The position numbers were made by a program, and so were the translations under genes. Shown here piece after piece: positions 1 through 8,001 of a DNA stretch of 27,595 nucleotides. The notes beneath the pieces were generated by a model. That model had not been told where the DNA came from and did no database searches. It saw nothing but the letters and a program-made list of their open reading frames with translations. Where the stretch lies: positions 1 to 27,595 of the forward strand of contig JAMCPC010000082.1 in the NCBI GenBank assembly GCA_023379725.1. Reading direction: 5' to 3'. Origin of the DNA: Actinomycetota bacterium (lineage in GTDB: Bacteria > Actinomycetota > Acidimicrobiia > Acidimicrobiales > JAMCPL01). The first letter of the stretch is position 1. Every line of letters begins with the position of its first letter.

Positions 1-1
1 C

Positions 2-721
2 GACTCTGTACAGATGTCATCATCACAATGGAAAGTCCTTACCAAAATAGGATCGAAAGCCGGTCAACGAGTCCGTGAAATAGTCTCTAACGCAGATGCA
101 TCACAGGTAGACACCCTGAAGACACTGAGCCAGCTACTAGAGGCACAGCTTATCACGGTGAAGCAGGACACTGACCATGGCGCAATGCCGAAGGGAGCTT
201 CCCCGAATGACGATATCAATGACAGTACAAGCAACGATATCAGCGATGCTTCCGGTAGTAGCACCATAGGAGCCAATACTGCGCCGACAATGCCCTCTAC
301 CCCCTCTACCGTAACAGCACCTCCCTCAGAACCATCCTTGAGATCGATACCTACCCCTTCAACTGGAACGCCGCCGTCATCTGCACCTCCATCGGCACCT
401 TCATCGGCATCGACACCCGGCACCTCCACAGAGAGTACCACTGCCAATCCCGCCCCTACCGGCCCTGCATCTACCCTTGCTACGCCTGCTCAATCTGCTA
501 CGCCTGCTCAATCTGCCGGCTCTGTTCCTCTCGGTTCGGTAAACTCATCCGAGCCAGATCGTGAAGTAACCAATGCCCTCAGAGAGACGGTAGATCCTCT
601 CGGCGGGTTTATCCTGGTAACAGACTCACCGGCTAGGTACGATACAAGACAGGAGCAGCAATCCATCGATACCAATAAATCAGATGACCTGCAGTTTCCT
701 ACAGGACTTGGAGATATATAG
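2..721 (+). CDS. DUF4388-like winged-helix tail with long Ser/Thr/Pro-rich linker (5' partial)
   Basis: The reading frame is open to the left edge of the window, so the ATG at 14 is probably internal and the gene starts upstream. The first ~50 residues (QWKVLTKIGSKAGQRVREIV followed by a leucine-rich helix) resemble the C-terminal winged-helix half of DUF4388/PatA-like proteins. Residues ~55-185 are a Ser/Thr/Pro/Ala linker, including an 18-bp tandem duplication at 481-516 that encodes TPAQSA twice. The frame closes at TAG 719-721 inside an ATATATA run. In the next frame, 721-816 encodes a plausible hydrophobic C-terminus that would follow on after loss of two bases, so the gene may be frameshifted. 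The role is unknown; DUF4388 proteins are generally linked to signalling. It converges on cysS. The family assignment is tentative. Confidence 0.55.
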   Translation, partial: DSVQMSSSQWKVLTKIGSKAGQRVREIVSNADASQVDTLKTLSQLLEAQLITVKQDTDHGAMPKGASPNDDINDSTSNDISDASGSSTIGANTAPTMPSTPSTVTAPPSEPSLRSIPTPSTGTPPSSAPPSAPSSASTPGTSTESTTANPAPTGPASTLATPAQSATPAQSAGSVPLGSVNSSEPDREVTNALRETVDPLGGFILVTDSPARYDTRQEQQSIDTNKSDDLQFPTGLGDI

Positions 722-816
722 CAGCCATCTGGTCGGATGGAACCCATGATCATTTGCTGTCCCGTGTCGCCGCATTAGCAGCCATCGCTGTAGCCAAGGG
801 CATCATCTACCTCTAA
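721..816 (+). pseudogene. Possible frameshifted C-terminus of the preceding gene
   Basis: Read in frame from 721 this segment gives 31 residues beginning AAIWSDGTHDHLL and ending VAKGIIYL, followed by TAA at 814-816. It has no start codon of its own, looks protein-like (a hydrophobic, alanine-rich helix), and joins smoothly to LGDI at the end of the upstream frame if two bases of the ATATATA run at 712-720 are removed. Its end overlaps the 3' end of cysS by 14 bp. It could be a real indel, a sequencing or assembly error, a phase-variable site, or chance. Confidence 0.35.
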
Positions 817-2218
817 GCATTGTCCCGTTGGGAGTATCCTCGACTATCCATCCCCTTCTCATAAGCTCATCCCTTAAGACATCCGCTCGTTGCCAGTCAC
901 GTGCAGCACGTGCCGCATCTCTCTCCTGCACCAGCTTACGAGTCTCTTCGTCAAATTCCTTTCCATCTGTAGCGTCAAATGTAAAGCCAAGAGCATTGCA
1001 CAATACCTGAACGGTTACAGCCAATCGCTCGGCATCCTCGGTTGCACCTGCATCAAAGGCGCTATTGGCCTTTCTGGCAAGTTCGAACACACCGGCAAGT
1101 GCTCCAGGCGTATCCAGATCGTCATCCATATGCTGGCAGAACTCGTCCAACCCGTCTCTGCTCGCACCCATTTGCAAAGCGTCTTCCATCGTAATAAAGG
1201 TTGTCGCTGGATCAGGGAACGTTGCAACGTCCGATGTCACCCTGTACCTTCTCATCAACAAGTCCAGCCTGGTAATAGATTCCTCTGCATCGGATACAGT
1301 TCGTGGAGTGACCTCCATAGGGGATCGATAATGAGATCGCAAGACAAGTAGCCTGTAAGCACGAGGGTCCGACCTGGAAAGAAAATCACTCAATGAGGTA
1401 TAATTTCCCAATGACTTTGCCATCTTCTCTCCCCCAACGGTCACCCAGCCATTATGTACCCAATGACGGGCAAAGCTTTTTCCCAGCGCGATCGATTGCG
1501 CTCGCTCATTCTCATGATGCGGAAAGGCCAAGTCTGCGCCTCCCCCGTGAATATCAAATCCCTCCCCCAAAATACCCAGGGACATCACCACACACTCCGT
1601 ATGCCATCCAGGTCTCCCTTCTCCCCAAGGGGACGGCCAGGAGGGCTCACCTACCTTTGCTCTCTTCCACAAAGCGAAATCCAGCTGGGATCGTTTCTCA
1701 TCGTTTTCCTCGACTCGTGCTCCCGCTCTCAGCTTGTCAAGCCTTTGATGAGCCAGTAGACCATATTCACTTATACTGTCGGTAGAAAAATAAATACCGT
1801 CACTAATCTCGTAAGCGTATCCCTTGTCCACCATCTCCCCAATAGCATCTACCATCAATGAGACGTATTCGGTGGCGTGCGGTATATCGTCAGGCCTCGC
1901 CACCCCCAGGCTGTCCATGGCCGACCACCATACATCCTCGAATTCTCTGGCTACTTCCGCATATGACCTGCCCTCTTGCTGCGCTCTCGTAATTATCTTG
2001 TCATCTATATCGGTGATATTTGATACATAGCGTACTCTATCTCCAAGAAACTCCATATACCTACGGAGGATGTCAAATACAAGCGCAAAACGCCCATGTC
2101 CCAAATGAGGTACATCATATACTGTCGGGCCGCACACATACATGGAAATCTCTCCAAGCCTACGCGGAACTATATTCTCCTGCTTTCCGGTTGCAGAATC
2201 ATAAAGATTAATCACCAT
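803..2218 (-). CDS. cysS: Cysteinyl-tRNA synthetase
   Basis: Charges tRNA-Cys with cysteine in the cytoplasm. This is a class I synthetase of 471 residues, the usual CysS length. The HIGH motif is HLGH at 38-41, inside CGPTVYDVPHLGH. The KMSKS motif is KMAKS at 265-269. All four zinc ligands that recognise cysteine are present at C29, C209, H234 and E238, and the NITDIDDKII block is intact. A full C-terminal helical anticodon-binding region follows. The related mycothiol ligase MshC was considered, but it is shorter, lacks this C-terminal region and reads differently around HIGH. No clear ribosome binding site precedes the ATG at 2218. The gene is divergent from valS across 74 bp. Confidence 0.97.
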   Translation of the reverse strand: MVINLYDSATGKQENIVPRRLGEISMYVCGPTVYDVPHLGHGRFALVFDILRRYMEFLGDRVRYVSNITDIDDKIITRAQQEGRSYAEVAREFEDVWWSAMDSLGVARPDDIPHATEYVSLMVDAIGEMVDKGYAYEISDGIYFSTDSISEYGLLAHQRLDKLRAGARVEENDEKRSQLDFALWKRAKVGEPSWPSPWGEGRPGWHTECVVMSLGILGEGFDIHGGGADLAFPHHENERAQSIALGKSFARHWVHNGWVTVGGEKMAKSLGNYTSLSDFLSRSDPRAYRLLVLRSHYRSPMEVTPRTVSDAEESITRLDLLMRRYRVTSDVATFPDPATTFITMEDALQMGASRDGLDEFCQHMDDDLDTPGALAGVFELARKANSAFDAGATEDAERLAVTVQVLCNALGFTFDATDGKEFDEETRKLVQERDAARAARDWQRADVLRDELMRRGWIVEDTPNGTMLRGR

Positions 2219-2292
2219 GCCAAGATAACACGAATACGACCAACATGCAGGTTTATCCAGAATGAACCGGATAGACCACGAGGGCCGCTCCT

Positions 2293-4917
2293 ATGGAGTA
2301 TCCTATAAATATGCCAAAATCACGCGTACTCGAACTTCCTAAAAAGCCAAAGGTTCCTGAACGTCCTTCTATCGACGGATTGGCTGAAAAGTGGCCTGGG
2401 CGATGGGACGAAGTGGGAGTCTATCAGTTTGATGAACGCTGCGAGAGATCAGACGTATTTTCCATAGACACTCCCCCGCCGACAGTATCCGGTTCTCTTC
2501 ATTTGGGTCATATCTTCTCGTACACACATACCGATACAATTGCCAGATACAAACGCATGAGTGGCTACAAAGTATTCTACCCTATGGGATGGGACGATAA
2601 CGGTCTGCCTACCGAGAGAAGGGTACAATCCTATTATGGAGTAACCTGCGATCCGTCTCTTATGCCCGATCCCGACTTCGTACCTCCAAGCACACCATAC
2701 GCTCAAACGAAATCCATATCACGCAGAAACTTCATTGACCTGTGTAACCAACTGGCATCCCAGGATGAGCAGGCTTTTGAGAGGTTGTGGAAACATCTGG
2801 GGCTGTCGGTAGACTGGTCACGCACCTATGCGACGATTGATGACCGTGCTCGCCATATATCGCAGCTTGGTTTTCTGGAACTCCTTAAAAATGGTCATGT
2901 ATACTCAACAGAATCGCCCACTCTATGGGATGTCGACTACCAGACGGCAGTATCGCAGGCCGAGCTGGAGGACAGAACGGTCATGGGAGCATATCACAGG
3001 ATTGGCTTTACTGCACCCAACGGTAGCCGGATAGAGATAGATACCACACGCCCTGAGTTGCTTCCCGCGTGCGTGGCTCTTGTCGCTCATCCAGATGATG
3101 ACCGCTACAGGCATCTGTTTGGCACGTTTGCTGTTACGCCGTTGTTTGGCGTACGAGTTCCCATACACCCACATCCCCTCGCGGACACTGAAAAGGGTAC
3201 CGGCATAGCAATGGTGTGTACCTTTGGGGACCTCACAGACGTAATATGGTGGAGGGAGCTATCCCTCCCACTACGAGATATAATGACTCGTAATGGAAGG
3301 TTGACCGAAGTAAAATGGGGCCAGCCTGGTTGGGAATGCAACGATCCAGAGGTAGCTACACGCTACTACAAGGAGCTGGCAGGGTTGCCGGTTGCAAAGG
3401 CCAGAAAGAAGATAGTAGAGTATCTGGCTCAAGAAGGTTCCCTCCTGGGGGACCCTCTGCCGATCACACATGCAGTGAAGTATTACGAAAAGGGAGACCA
3501 CCCCTTAGAGATAGTCTCATCACGTCAATGGTACATACATGTCCTACGCCTAAAGGAAAGACTCATGCAACTGGCACATGAGCTGTCATGGCATCCGCCT
3601 CATATGGTGCATCGCCTTGAAGCGTGGATAGAAGGCTTGAACTCCGACTGGAATATATCCAGGCAGCGTTACTTTGGAGTACCGTTTCCAGTATGGTATG
3701 GAGTGTCAGATGACGGTAGTACGAATTACAGTGAGATATTCACTCCTGAGCATCTCCCTGCTGATCCATCATACCAAGTGCCTCCCGGATTCAAGAAAGG
3801 CCAACGGGGAAAGCCCGGGGGGTTCATAGCAGACCCTGACGTAATGGATACCTGGGCAACCTCCTCATTGACACCACAAATTGCCGGTGGTTACTCTGTG
3901 GAGCCAGACCTTTTCAGCAAGGTATTTCCGATGGACTTGCGCCCTCAGAGTCACGAGATAATACGTACATGGCTCTTCTCGACAATGGTGCGATCTGAAC
4001 TGTCCTTTGGCCGGCTTCCGTGGAAACACATTGCAATATCAGGGTGGGTACTCGATCCCGATCGAAAGAAAATGTCGAAGACCAAGGGTAATGTAGTCAC
4101 ACCATTACCATTACTTGAATCGTATGGACCTGATGCGCTACGTTACTGGTCAGCCAGCGGCAGGCCGGGAGTAGATACTGCAGTAGATGAGAACCAGATG
4201 AAGGTCGGGCGCAGGCTTGCAATCAAGCTACTCAACGCCTCCAAATTCGTGCTCGACAGGATAGCCAACTCACTGGATAGCCGTGAACTTGCCAGCCTGG
4301 AGACATTGGTCACTACACCTATGGACATCTCAATGCTGGCATATCTCGCAGAATGTATCGACGCTGCAACAAGGTCACTTGAAGAGTTCGACTACGCCAA
4401 GGCATTGGAAATAACGGAGAGTTTTTTCTGGGATTTTTGTGATGACTATCTGGAACTGGTCAAAATAAGATCCTACGGTGATGGTAATAACGAAGAGACA
4501 CTGAGTGCACTCTCGGCACTGGGTATAGCCCTATCATCAATCCTCCGGCTATTTGCGCCCTTCCTGCCATTTGCAGCAGAAGAAGCATGGTCATGGTGGC
4601 ATGACGGCTCCATACATATATCTCCCTGGCCAGAGACATCCAGTTTTCCTGCACTATGTAAAAATGCAGATCCGAAATTGTTTAAGACAGCATCTGATCT
4701 CCTCACTATGGTCAGACGCCACAAGTCGAACAACAAAGTTTCCATGCGCGCCGAAGTTGCATCCATACATATACTCGCACCTCGACCCCTTATCGACTTA
4801 TTGCCCAAAGTAGAAGATGATCTGAAAGCTGCCGGCAACATAGCCCAGATATTGACCGATGTCGCAGACGAACTATCTGTAGACGTAACTCTAAAAGACC
4901 AGTGGTCTGTCCTGTAA
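2293..4917 (+). CDS. valS: Valyl-tRNA synthetase, archaeal-like type
   Basis: Charges tRNA-Val and edits mischarged threonine. The protein has 874 residues. HIGH is HLGH at 70-73, within SIDTPPPTVSGSLHLGH, and KMSKS is KMSKT at 593-597. The CP1 editing domain shows TTRPELLP from 251 and KGTGIAMVCTFGD from 301. The sequence opens and ends like the type-2 (archaeal and some actinobacterial) ValS rather than the common bacterial form, and it lacks the long C-terminal coiled coil. The start at 2293 has an AGGG 8 nt upstream. An ATG at 2311 (MPKSRV) has a GGAG 12 nt upstream and is a possible alternative. The gene stands alone, divergent from cysS and 70 bp before glpX. Confidence 0.96.
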   Translation: MEYPINMPKSRVLELPKKPKVPERPSIDGLAEKWPGRWDEVGVYQFDERCERSDVFSIDTPPPTVSGSLHLGHIFSYTHTDTIARYKRMSGYKVFYPMGWDDNGLPTERRVQSYYGVTCDPSLMPDPDFVPPSTPYAQTKSISRRNFIDLCNQLASQDEQAFERLWKHLGLSVDWSRTYATIDDRARHISQLGFLELLKNGHVYSTESPTLWDVDYQTAVSQAELEDRTVMGAYHRIGFTAPNGSRIEIDTTRPELLPACVALVAHPDDDRYRHLFGTFAVTPLFGVRVPIHPHPLADTEKGTGIAMVCTFGDLTDVIWWRELSLPLRDIMTRNGRLTEVKWGQPGWECNDPEVATRYYKELAGLPVAKARKKIVEYLAQEGSLLGDPLPITHAVKYYEKGDHPLEIVSSRQWYIHVLRLKERLMQLAHELSWHPPHMVHRLEAWIEGLNSDWNISRQRYFGVPFPVWYGVSDDGSTNYSEIFTPEHLPADPSYQVPPGFKKGQRGKPGGFIADPDVMDTWATSSLTPQIAGGYSVEPDLFSKVFPMDLRPQSHEIIRTWLFSTMVRSELSFGRLPWKHIAISGWVLDPDRKKMSKTKGNVVTPLPLLESYGPDALRYWSASGRPGVDTAVDENQMKVGRRLAIKLLNASKFVLDRIANSLDSRELASLETLVTTPMDISMLAYLAECIDAATRSLEEFDYAKALEITESFFWDFCDDYLELVKIRSYGDGNNEETLSALSALGIALSSILRLFAPFLPFAAEEAWSWWHDGSIHISPWPETSSFPALCKNADPKLFKTASDLLTMVRRHKSNNKVSMRAEVASIHILAPRPLIDLLPKVEDDLKAAGNIAQILTDVADELSVDVTLKDQWSVL

Positions 4918-4987
4918 GAGGCTCAGCGGATAGGCCACCAGTCCCAATTTATGCAACCTTCGGTATTTTGGTGTAAGGTAGTTTAGT

Positions 4988-5983
4988 ATGACAGGAAGTA
5001 CCCAGGCTCCAGATCGTAATCTGGCTATGGAGCTAGCAAGAGTCACGGAAGCGGCAGCCATGGCATCCGGAAGGTGGATGGGGCGAGGTGACAAGGAGGG
5101 AGCAGATGGTGCAGCAGTAAATGCAATGCGCGTGGTCCTGCAAAACGTCTCTATGGACGGCATCGTAGTCATAGGAGAAGGCGAGAAAGACAATGCTCCA
5201 ATGCTTTACAATGGCGAAAGAATCGGAGATGGTACACCACCTATGACAGATATTGCAGTAGATCCCATTGATGGCACTACGTTAACTGCACTGGGCCGCG
5301 GTGGGGCATTGTCAGTCATTGCCGTCTCTGAACGGGGAACTCTGTTTGATCCCGGTCCATGCGTATATATGGAGAAGATCGCTGTAGGTCCTCAAGCCGC
5401 CAACTCTATAGACATAAATGCCACTCCAACCGAAAATATAAAGTCAGTTGCCAAGGCGCTTGGAAAATCAGCAAGAGACGTAACCGCTGTAATACTTGAA
5501 AGGGACAGGCATATCGACCTCATTGACGAAGTCCGTTCGACTGGTGCACGAATAAAACTAATCACTGATGGAGATGTTGCAGCTTCGATATCTGCTGCAT
5601 GGCCTGAATCCGGAGTAGATATTCTTCTCGGTATAGGTGGTACCCCGGAAGGAGTAATATCTGCTGTTGCACTCAAGTGCCTGGGAGGTGAGATGCAGGG
5701 TAAGCTATGGCCACGTGACGAAAGAGAGCGCCAACTTGCCATAGATGCAGGATACCATCTAGATGAGGTCCTTACAACCGATGAACTAGTAAAAAGTGAC
5801 AACTGCTTCTTTGCAGCCACAGGTATTACCGATGGTGAATTCTTACAGGGCGTACGTTACTATGATTTTGGCGCCACCACACAATCTATCGTTATGCGTT
5901 CTAGGTCTGGAACTGTACGATTCTTGCATTCAAGGCACCGGCTGGCAAAACTAAATTCATTCTCTGAAATACCCTTCGACTGA
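4988..5983 (+). CDS. glpX: Fructose-1,6-bisphosphatase, class II
   Basis: Hydrolyses fructose 1,6-bisphosphate to fructose 6-phosphate for gluconeogenesis. The protein has 331 residues, normal for GlpX. Metal- and phosphate-binding blocks are visible: IGEGEKDNAP at 62-71, DPIDGTT at 92-98, the TDGDVAA block near 190 and GGTPEGVISA near 215. In many actinobacteria GlpX is the only FBPase (family knowledge). The start at 4988 is preceded by AAGG about 9 nt upstream. The TGA stop lies inside a 20-bp sequence that is repeated exactly 66 bp downstream, and a bidirectional terminator follows. Nothing in the coding sequence looks damaged. Confidence 0.96.
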   Translation: MTGSTQAPDRNLAMELARVTEAAAMASGRWMGRGDKEGADGAAVNAMRVVLQNVSMDGIVVIGEGEKDNAPMLYNGERIGDGTPPMTDIAVDPIDGTTLTALGRGGALSVIAVSERGTLFDPGPCVYMEKIAVGPQAANSIDINATPTENIKSVAKALGKSARDVTAVILERDRHIDLIDEVRSTGARIKLITDGDVAASISAAWPESGVDILLGIGGTPEGVISAVALKCLGGEMQGKLWPRDERERQLAIDAGYHLDEVLTTDELVKSDNCFFAATGITDGEFLQGVRYYDFGATTQSIVMRSRSGTVRFLHSRHRLAKLNSFSEIPFD

Positions 5984-6059
5984 GATATCTCTATTTTTGT
6001 CAGCCAACCGGTACCGATCCACTCCGACCAAAGATAACTCTTCGACTGAGATATCTCTA
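5974..6059. repeat. 20-bp exact direct repeat with GAGATATCTC palindrome
   Basis: The 20-bp sequence at 5974-5993 recurs exactly at 6040-6059, a 66-bp offset. Each copy contains the perfect 10-bp palindrome GAGATATCTC. The first copy includes the glpX stop codon. The function is unknown: it may be a remnant duplication of the gene end or a paired protein-binding site. Confidence 0.8.
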
Positions 6060-6090
6060 ATCTCTTTTCTGTCAAGTATTCCCATGCATA

Positions 6091-6137
6091 CAAAAAACAA
6101 CTCCCACGCAGGGCAGGCATGGGAGTTGTCTGGTTTT
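6091..6137. terminator. Bidirectional Rho-independent terminator
   Basis: A perfect 10-bp stem, ACAACTCCCA at 6097-6106 and its complement at 6120-6129, encloses a 13-nt loop. On the minus strand the stem is followed at once by a run of six T; on the plus strand a weaker TGGTTTT follows. It sits between the convergent glpX (+) and the anti-sigma gene (-), so it probably ends both transcripts. Confidence 0.85.
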
Positions 6138-6159
6138 GGTAGCAAGGAGATTTATTGAG

Positions 6160-7245
6160 TTATCGGATTGGCGCACCTCCAACACTGCTTATCCCAGATG
6201 GGTGGCTACTGCTGCCGGACGATGAGCTTCCTGTACCTGAGGGCTGTCCTGTGCCGTAGGAACCTCCTGACCCAGATGGGTGGCTACTGCTGCCGGACGA
6301 TGAGCTTCCTGTACCTGAGGGCTGTCCTGTGCCGTAGGAACCTCCTGACCCAGATGGGTGGCTACTGCTGCCGGACGATGAGCTTCCTGTACCTGAGGGC
6401 TGTCCCACGCCAGAGGGCTTGCCTGTACCTGAGGGCTGTCCCACGCCAGAGGGCTTGCCTGTACCTGAGGGCTGTCCCACGCCAGAGGGCTTGCTACCCT
6501 GACCGGGTGTCACCGAAGCACAGAACGCTGTTACGCTCTCTCCCGCTTTCCCGGCAGCTTCCAAAAGGTTTCTGAATGCAATATCATTAGCACTCGTGTT
6601 ACCTTTAGTTGCTGCATAAGCATGGCATAGGCCGTAAGCTGCGGCTTTGTTGACATTTGGCCCAACCGCTTTTGAGTTGTGCAACGTAGTGGTACTGGTC
6701 GTAGTGCTCGTATGTGTAGTCGTCGTTGGCGAACTGGGTTTTCCTGATGTGGTATTTGGATTCGGAACCGATATACCTACATGCGACAGAGCGCTGGAAA
6801 TCGGTGCCTGTACGGATGCCGGTAGCGACCCTGTAGCCGCAGCGGCACCTCCACCTACCACAGCAGCAGCAACTATTCCAGATGCCACCTTTGCACTAAG
6901 TAATTTAGCTGATAATTTTCCTATCATAGTTTTTCTCCCTATTGTCTTTCTCCCGAGCCGGGCAATTTCTTTACCTGTATGGATGCCGGGAATCGCTTGA
7001 ACGGCTGCAGACACAGCGGATATGGCATGCTCACGCCCTACCATTTCAGCAGCTTGCGCAGGTGCCTTTGCGGCTCTTGCAAGACTGGCCGTCCTGGCAA
7101 GGCCAGGGGGTGCGTCCTCAGGGTGCATAAGGCCATTAAGCAACCGGTCTATGGTGCTGTCGTCAAGCGATTTCCCAAACATCACACTATTCCAATCGCC
7201 CGAGAGGCAAAAAACGTTACAAGGTATATCAAAGTTTTTCTCCAT
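6160..7245 (-). CDS. Putative membrane anti-sigma factor with DAPPG motif and Ser/Gly repeat tail
   Basis: Likely partner and inhibitor of the sigma factor encoded just upstream; the two ORFs overlap by 17 bp if the ATG at 7245 is used. The cytoplasmic segment at residues 35-62 has LLNGLMHPEDAPPGLAR, a pattern I associate with actinobacterial proteins encoded beside ECF sigma genes. A single membrane segment lies at about 117-139. It is followed by a Thr/Ser/Pro-rich stretch, a small region with paired cysteines near 215 and 250, and a C-terminal Gly/Ser/Pro repeat tail. An alternative start at 7182 (MFGKSLDD) fits the family better at the N-terminus. Neither start has a strong ribosome binding site. 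Anti-sigma function is inferred from context and topology only. Confidence 0.65.
   Translation of the reverse strand: MEKNFDIPCNVFCLSGDWNSVMFGKSLDDSTIDRLLNGLMHPEDAPPGLARTASLARAAKAPAQAAEMVGREHAISAVSAAVQAIPGIHTGKEIARLGRKTIGRKTMIGKLSAKLLSAKVASGIVAAAVVGGGAAAATGSLPASVQAPISSALSHVGISVPNPNTTSGKPSSPTTTTHTSTTTSTTTLHNSKAVGPNVNKAAAYGLCHAYAATKGNTSANDIAFRNLLEAAGKAGESVTAFCASVTPGQGSKPSGVGQPSGTGKPSGVGQPSGTGKPSGVGQPSGTGSSSSGSSSHPSGSGGSYGTGQPSGTGSSSSGSSSHPSGSGGSYGTGQPSGTGSSSSGSSSHPSGISSVGGAPIR
6193..6493. repeat. In-frame repeat array: 78-bp and 36-bp units
   Basis: 78-bp units start at 6193, 6271 and 6349 (the third is partial), encoding a 26-residue Ser/Gly/His/Pro unit. They run into three 36-bp units starting at 6386, 6422 and 6458, encoding KPSGVGQPSGTG. 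The copies are nearly identical at DNA level, which points to recent expansion. Every unit length is a multiple of three, so copy number can change without breaking the frame. Confidence 0.95.
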
Positions 7246-7843
7246 TCCTGTTTGTCCCACCACTCCCACCAGCACTACCAAGCTGTTCTCCGGCATGTCC
7301 GTGGTGACCACTGATACTCCCTGACATCTGTTGCAGGGCTCGATGCTGCAGTACCCTGATCGCGCCGGGTCGTTTGCCGATGATCTCCGCAACATCATTG
7401 ACACGCAGTCCACCCAGCACTCGCAAGACGATTACCTCTGCCTGATCCCTGGGCAACCCAGCTACCAGCTGACTTACCGCCTCTTGTGCAGAGATGGATT
7501 CGAGAGCTGCCTGAGCTGTGTCACTCTCCGAACTATACACATACAGTGTCTCAGGAACTACGAATGACACCTTGCTACGTGCCCGTTTGCGCTGCATGTC
7601 AATTACACGCCGACGGGCTATAGTAAAGAGCCATGCCTTGAAATGTTGTTGATCACCCTTGAATCGTTTTATATTTTGAGCAACCGCAAGCCACACCTCA
7701 CTTGCAATATCATCGGCCTCCCGGGGATCCTGCCACTTCAGGTACCGGAGTAAAATATGATGATACGCGTCGTACAGCCACGCTATCCCCTCATTGTCGC
7801 CTACTCTGGCAAGCTCAATTGCCTGGCTGAAATCATATACCAT
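7229..7843 (-). CDS. ECF-type RNA polymerase sigma factor
   Basis: A 204-residue sigma-70 family protein with only regions 2 and 4. Region 2 (about 22-88) carries YDAYHHILLRYL, then ADDIASEVWLAVAQ and the AWLFTIARRRVIDMQR block. Region 4 (about 128-175) has LPRDQAEVIVLRVLGGL and a helix-turn-helix ending in GAIRVLQHRALQQM. The C-terminal ~30 residues are Gly/His/Ser-rich and probably unstructured. The anti-sigma-like gene follows with a 17-bp overlap, the usual layout for a membrane-sensed ECF switch. Target genes cannot be told from the window. The ATG at 7843 is used; an 11-bp direct repeat lies upstream in the probable promoter. Confidence 0.9.
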   Translation of the reverse strand: MVYDFSQAIELARVGDNEGIAWLYDAYHHILLRYLKWQDPREADDIASEVWLAVAQNIKRFKGDQQHFKAWLFTIARRRVIDMQRKRARSKVSFVVPETLYVYSSESDTAQAALESISAQEAVSQLVAGLPRDQAEVIVLRVLGGLRVNDVAEIIGKRPGAIRVLQHRALQQMSGSISGHHGHAGEQLGSAGGSGGTNRNGEKL

Positions 7844-8001
7844 TGCCCCATTCTATCGGAGGAACACACAAATAACTTTAATCGGCTCCAACGGCAGGTT
7901 GGAATGTGAAGTGGTCAGAAAAGCAAATAACTTTGACAAACTAACTAATATCTCTCAACGATAGATTATGAGTGATGGTAAGCCAGACTACGTAGAGGAC
8001 T
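7844..8001. other. Gap between atpC and the sigma gene, with 11-bp direct repeats
   Basis: No ORF is supported here. The sequence CAAATAACTTT occurs at 7869-7879 and 7924-7934, 55 bp apart, upstream of the sigma gene on the minus strand. They are candidate regulatory sites. No terminator with a U-run is seen after atpC. Confidence 0.45.

Noticed and set aside
803..2218. Mycothiol ligase MshC instead of CysS
   Set aside because: Full C-terminal anticodon region and CysS-type HIGH context (CGPTVYDVPHLGH) are present.
6386..6493. 36-bp repeats that could suggest a CRISPR array
   Set aside because: The units are directly adjacent with no spacers and are in frame within a coding sequence.
6168..6575. 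135-codon plus-strand ORF with strong repeats
   Set aside because: Antisense reading of the anti-sigma repeat array; its repetitive look comes from the real gene.
7246..7413. Longer N-terminus of the anti-sigma protein starting at 7413
   Set aside because: It would lie over the coding sequence of sigma region 4 in another frame and has no family similarity.
7900..8001. Frameshifted C-terminal domain of AtpC
   Set aside because: None of the frames after the TAA shows the expected Ala/Arg-rich helices.
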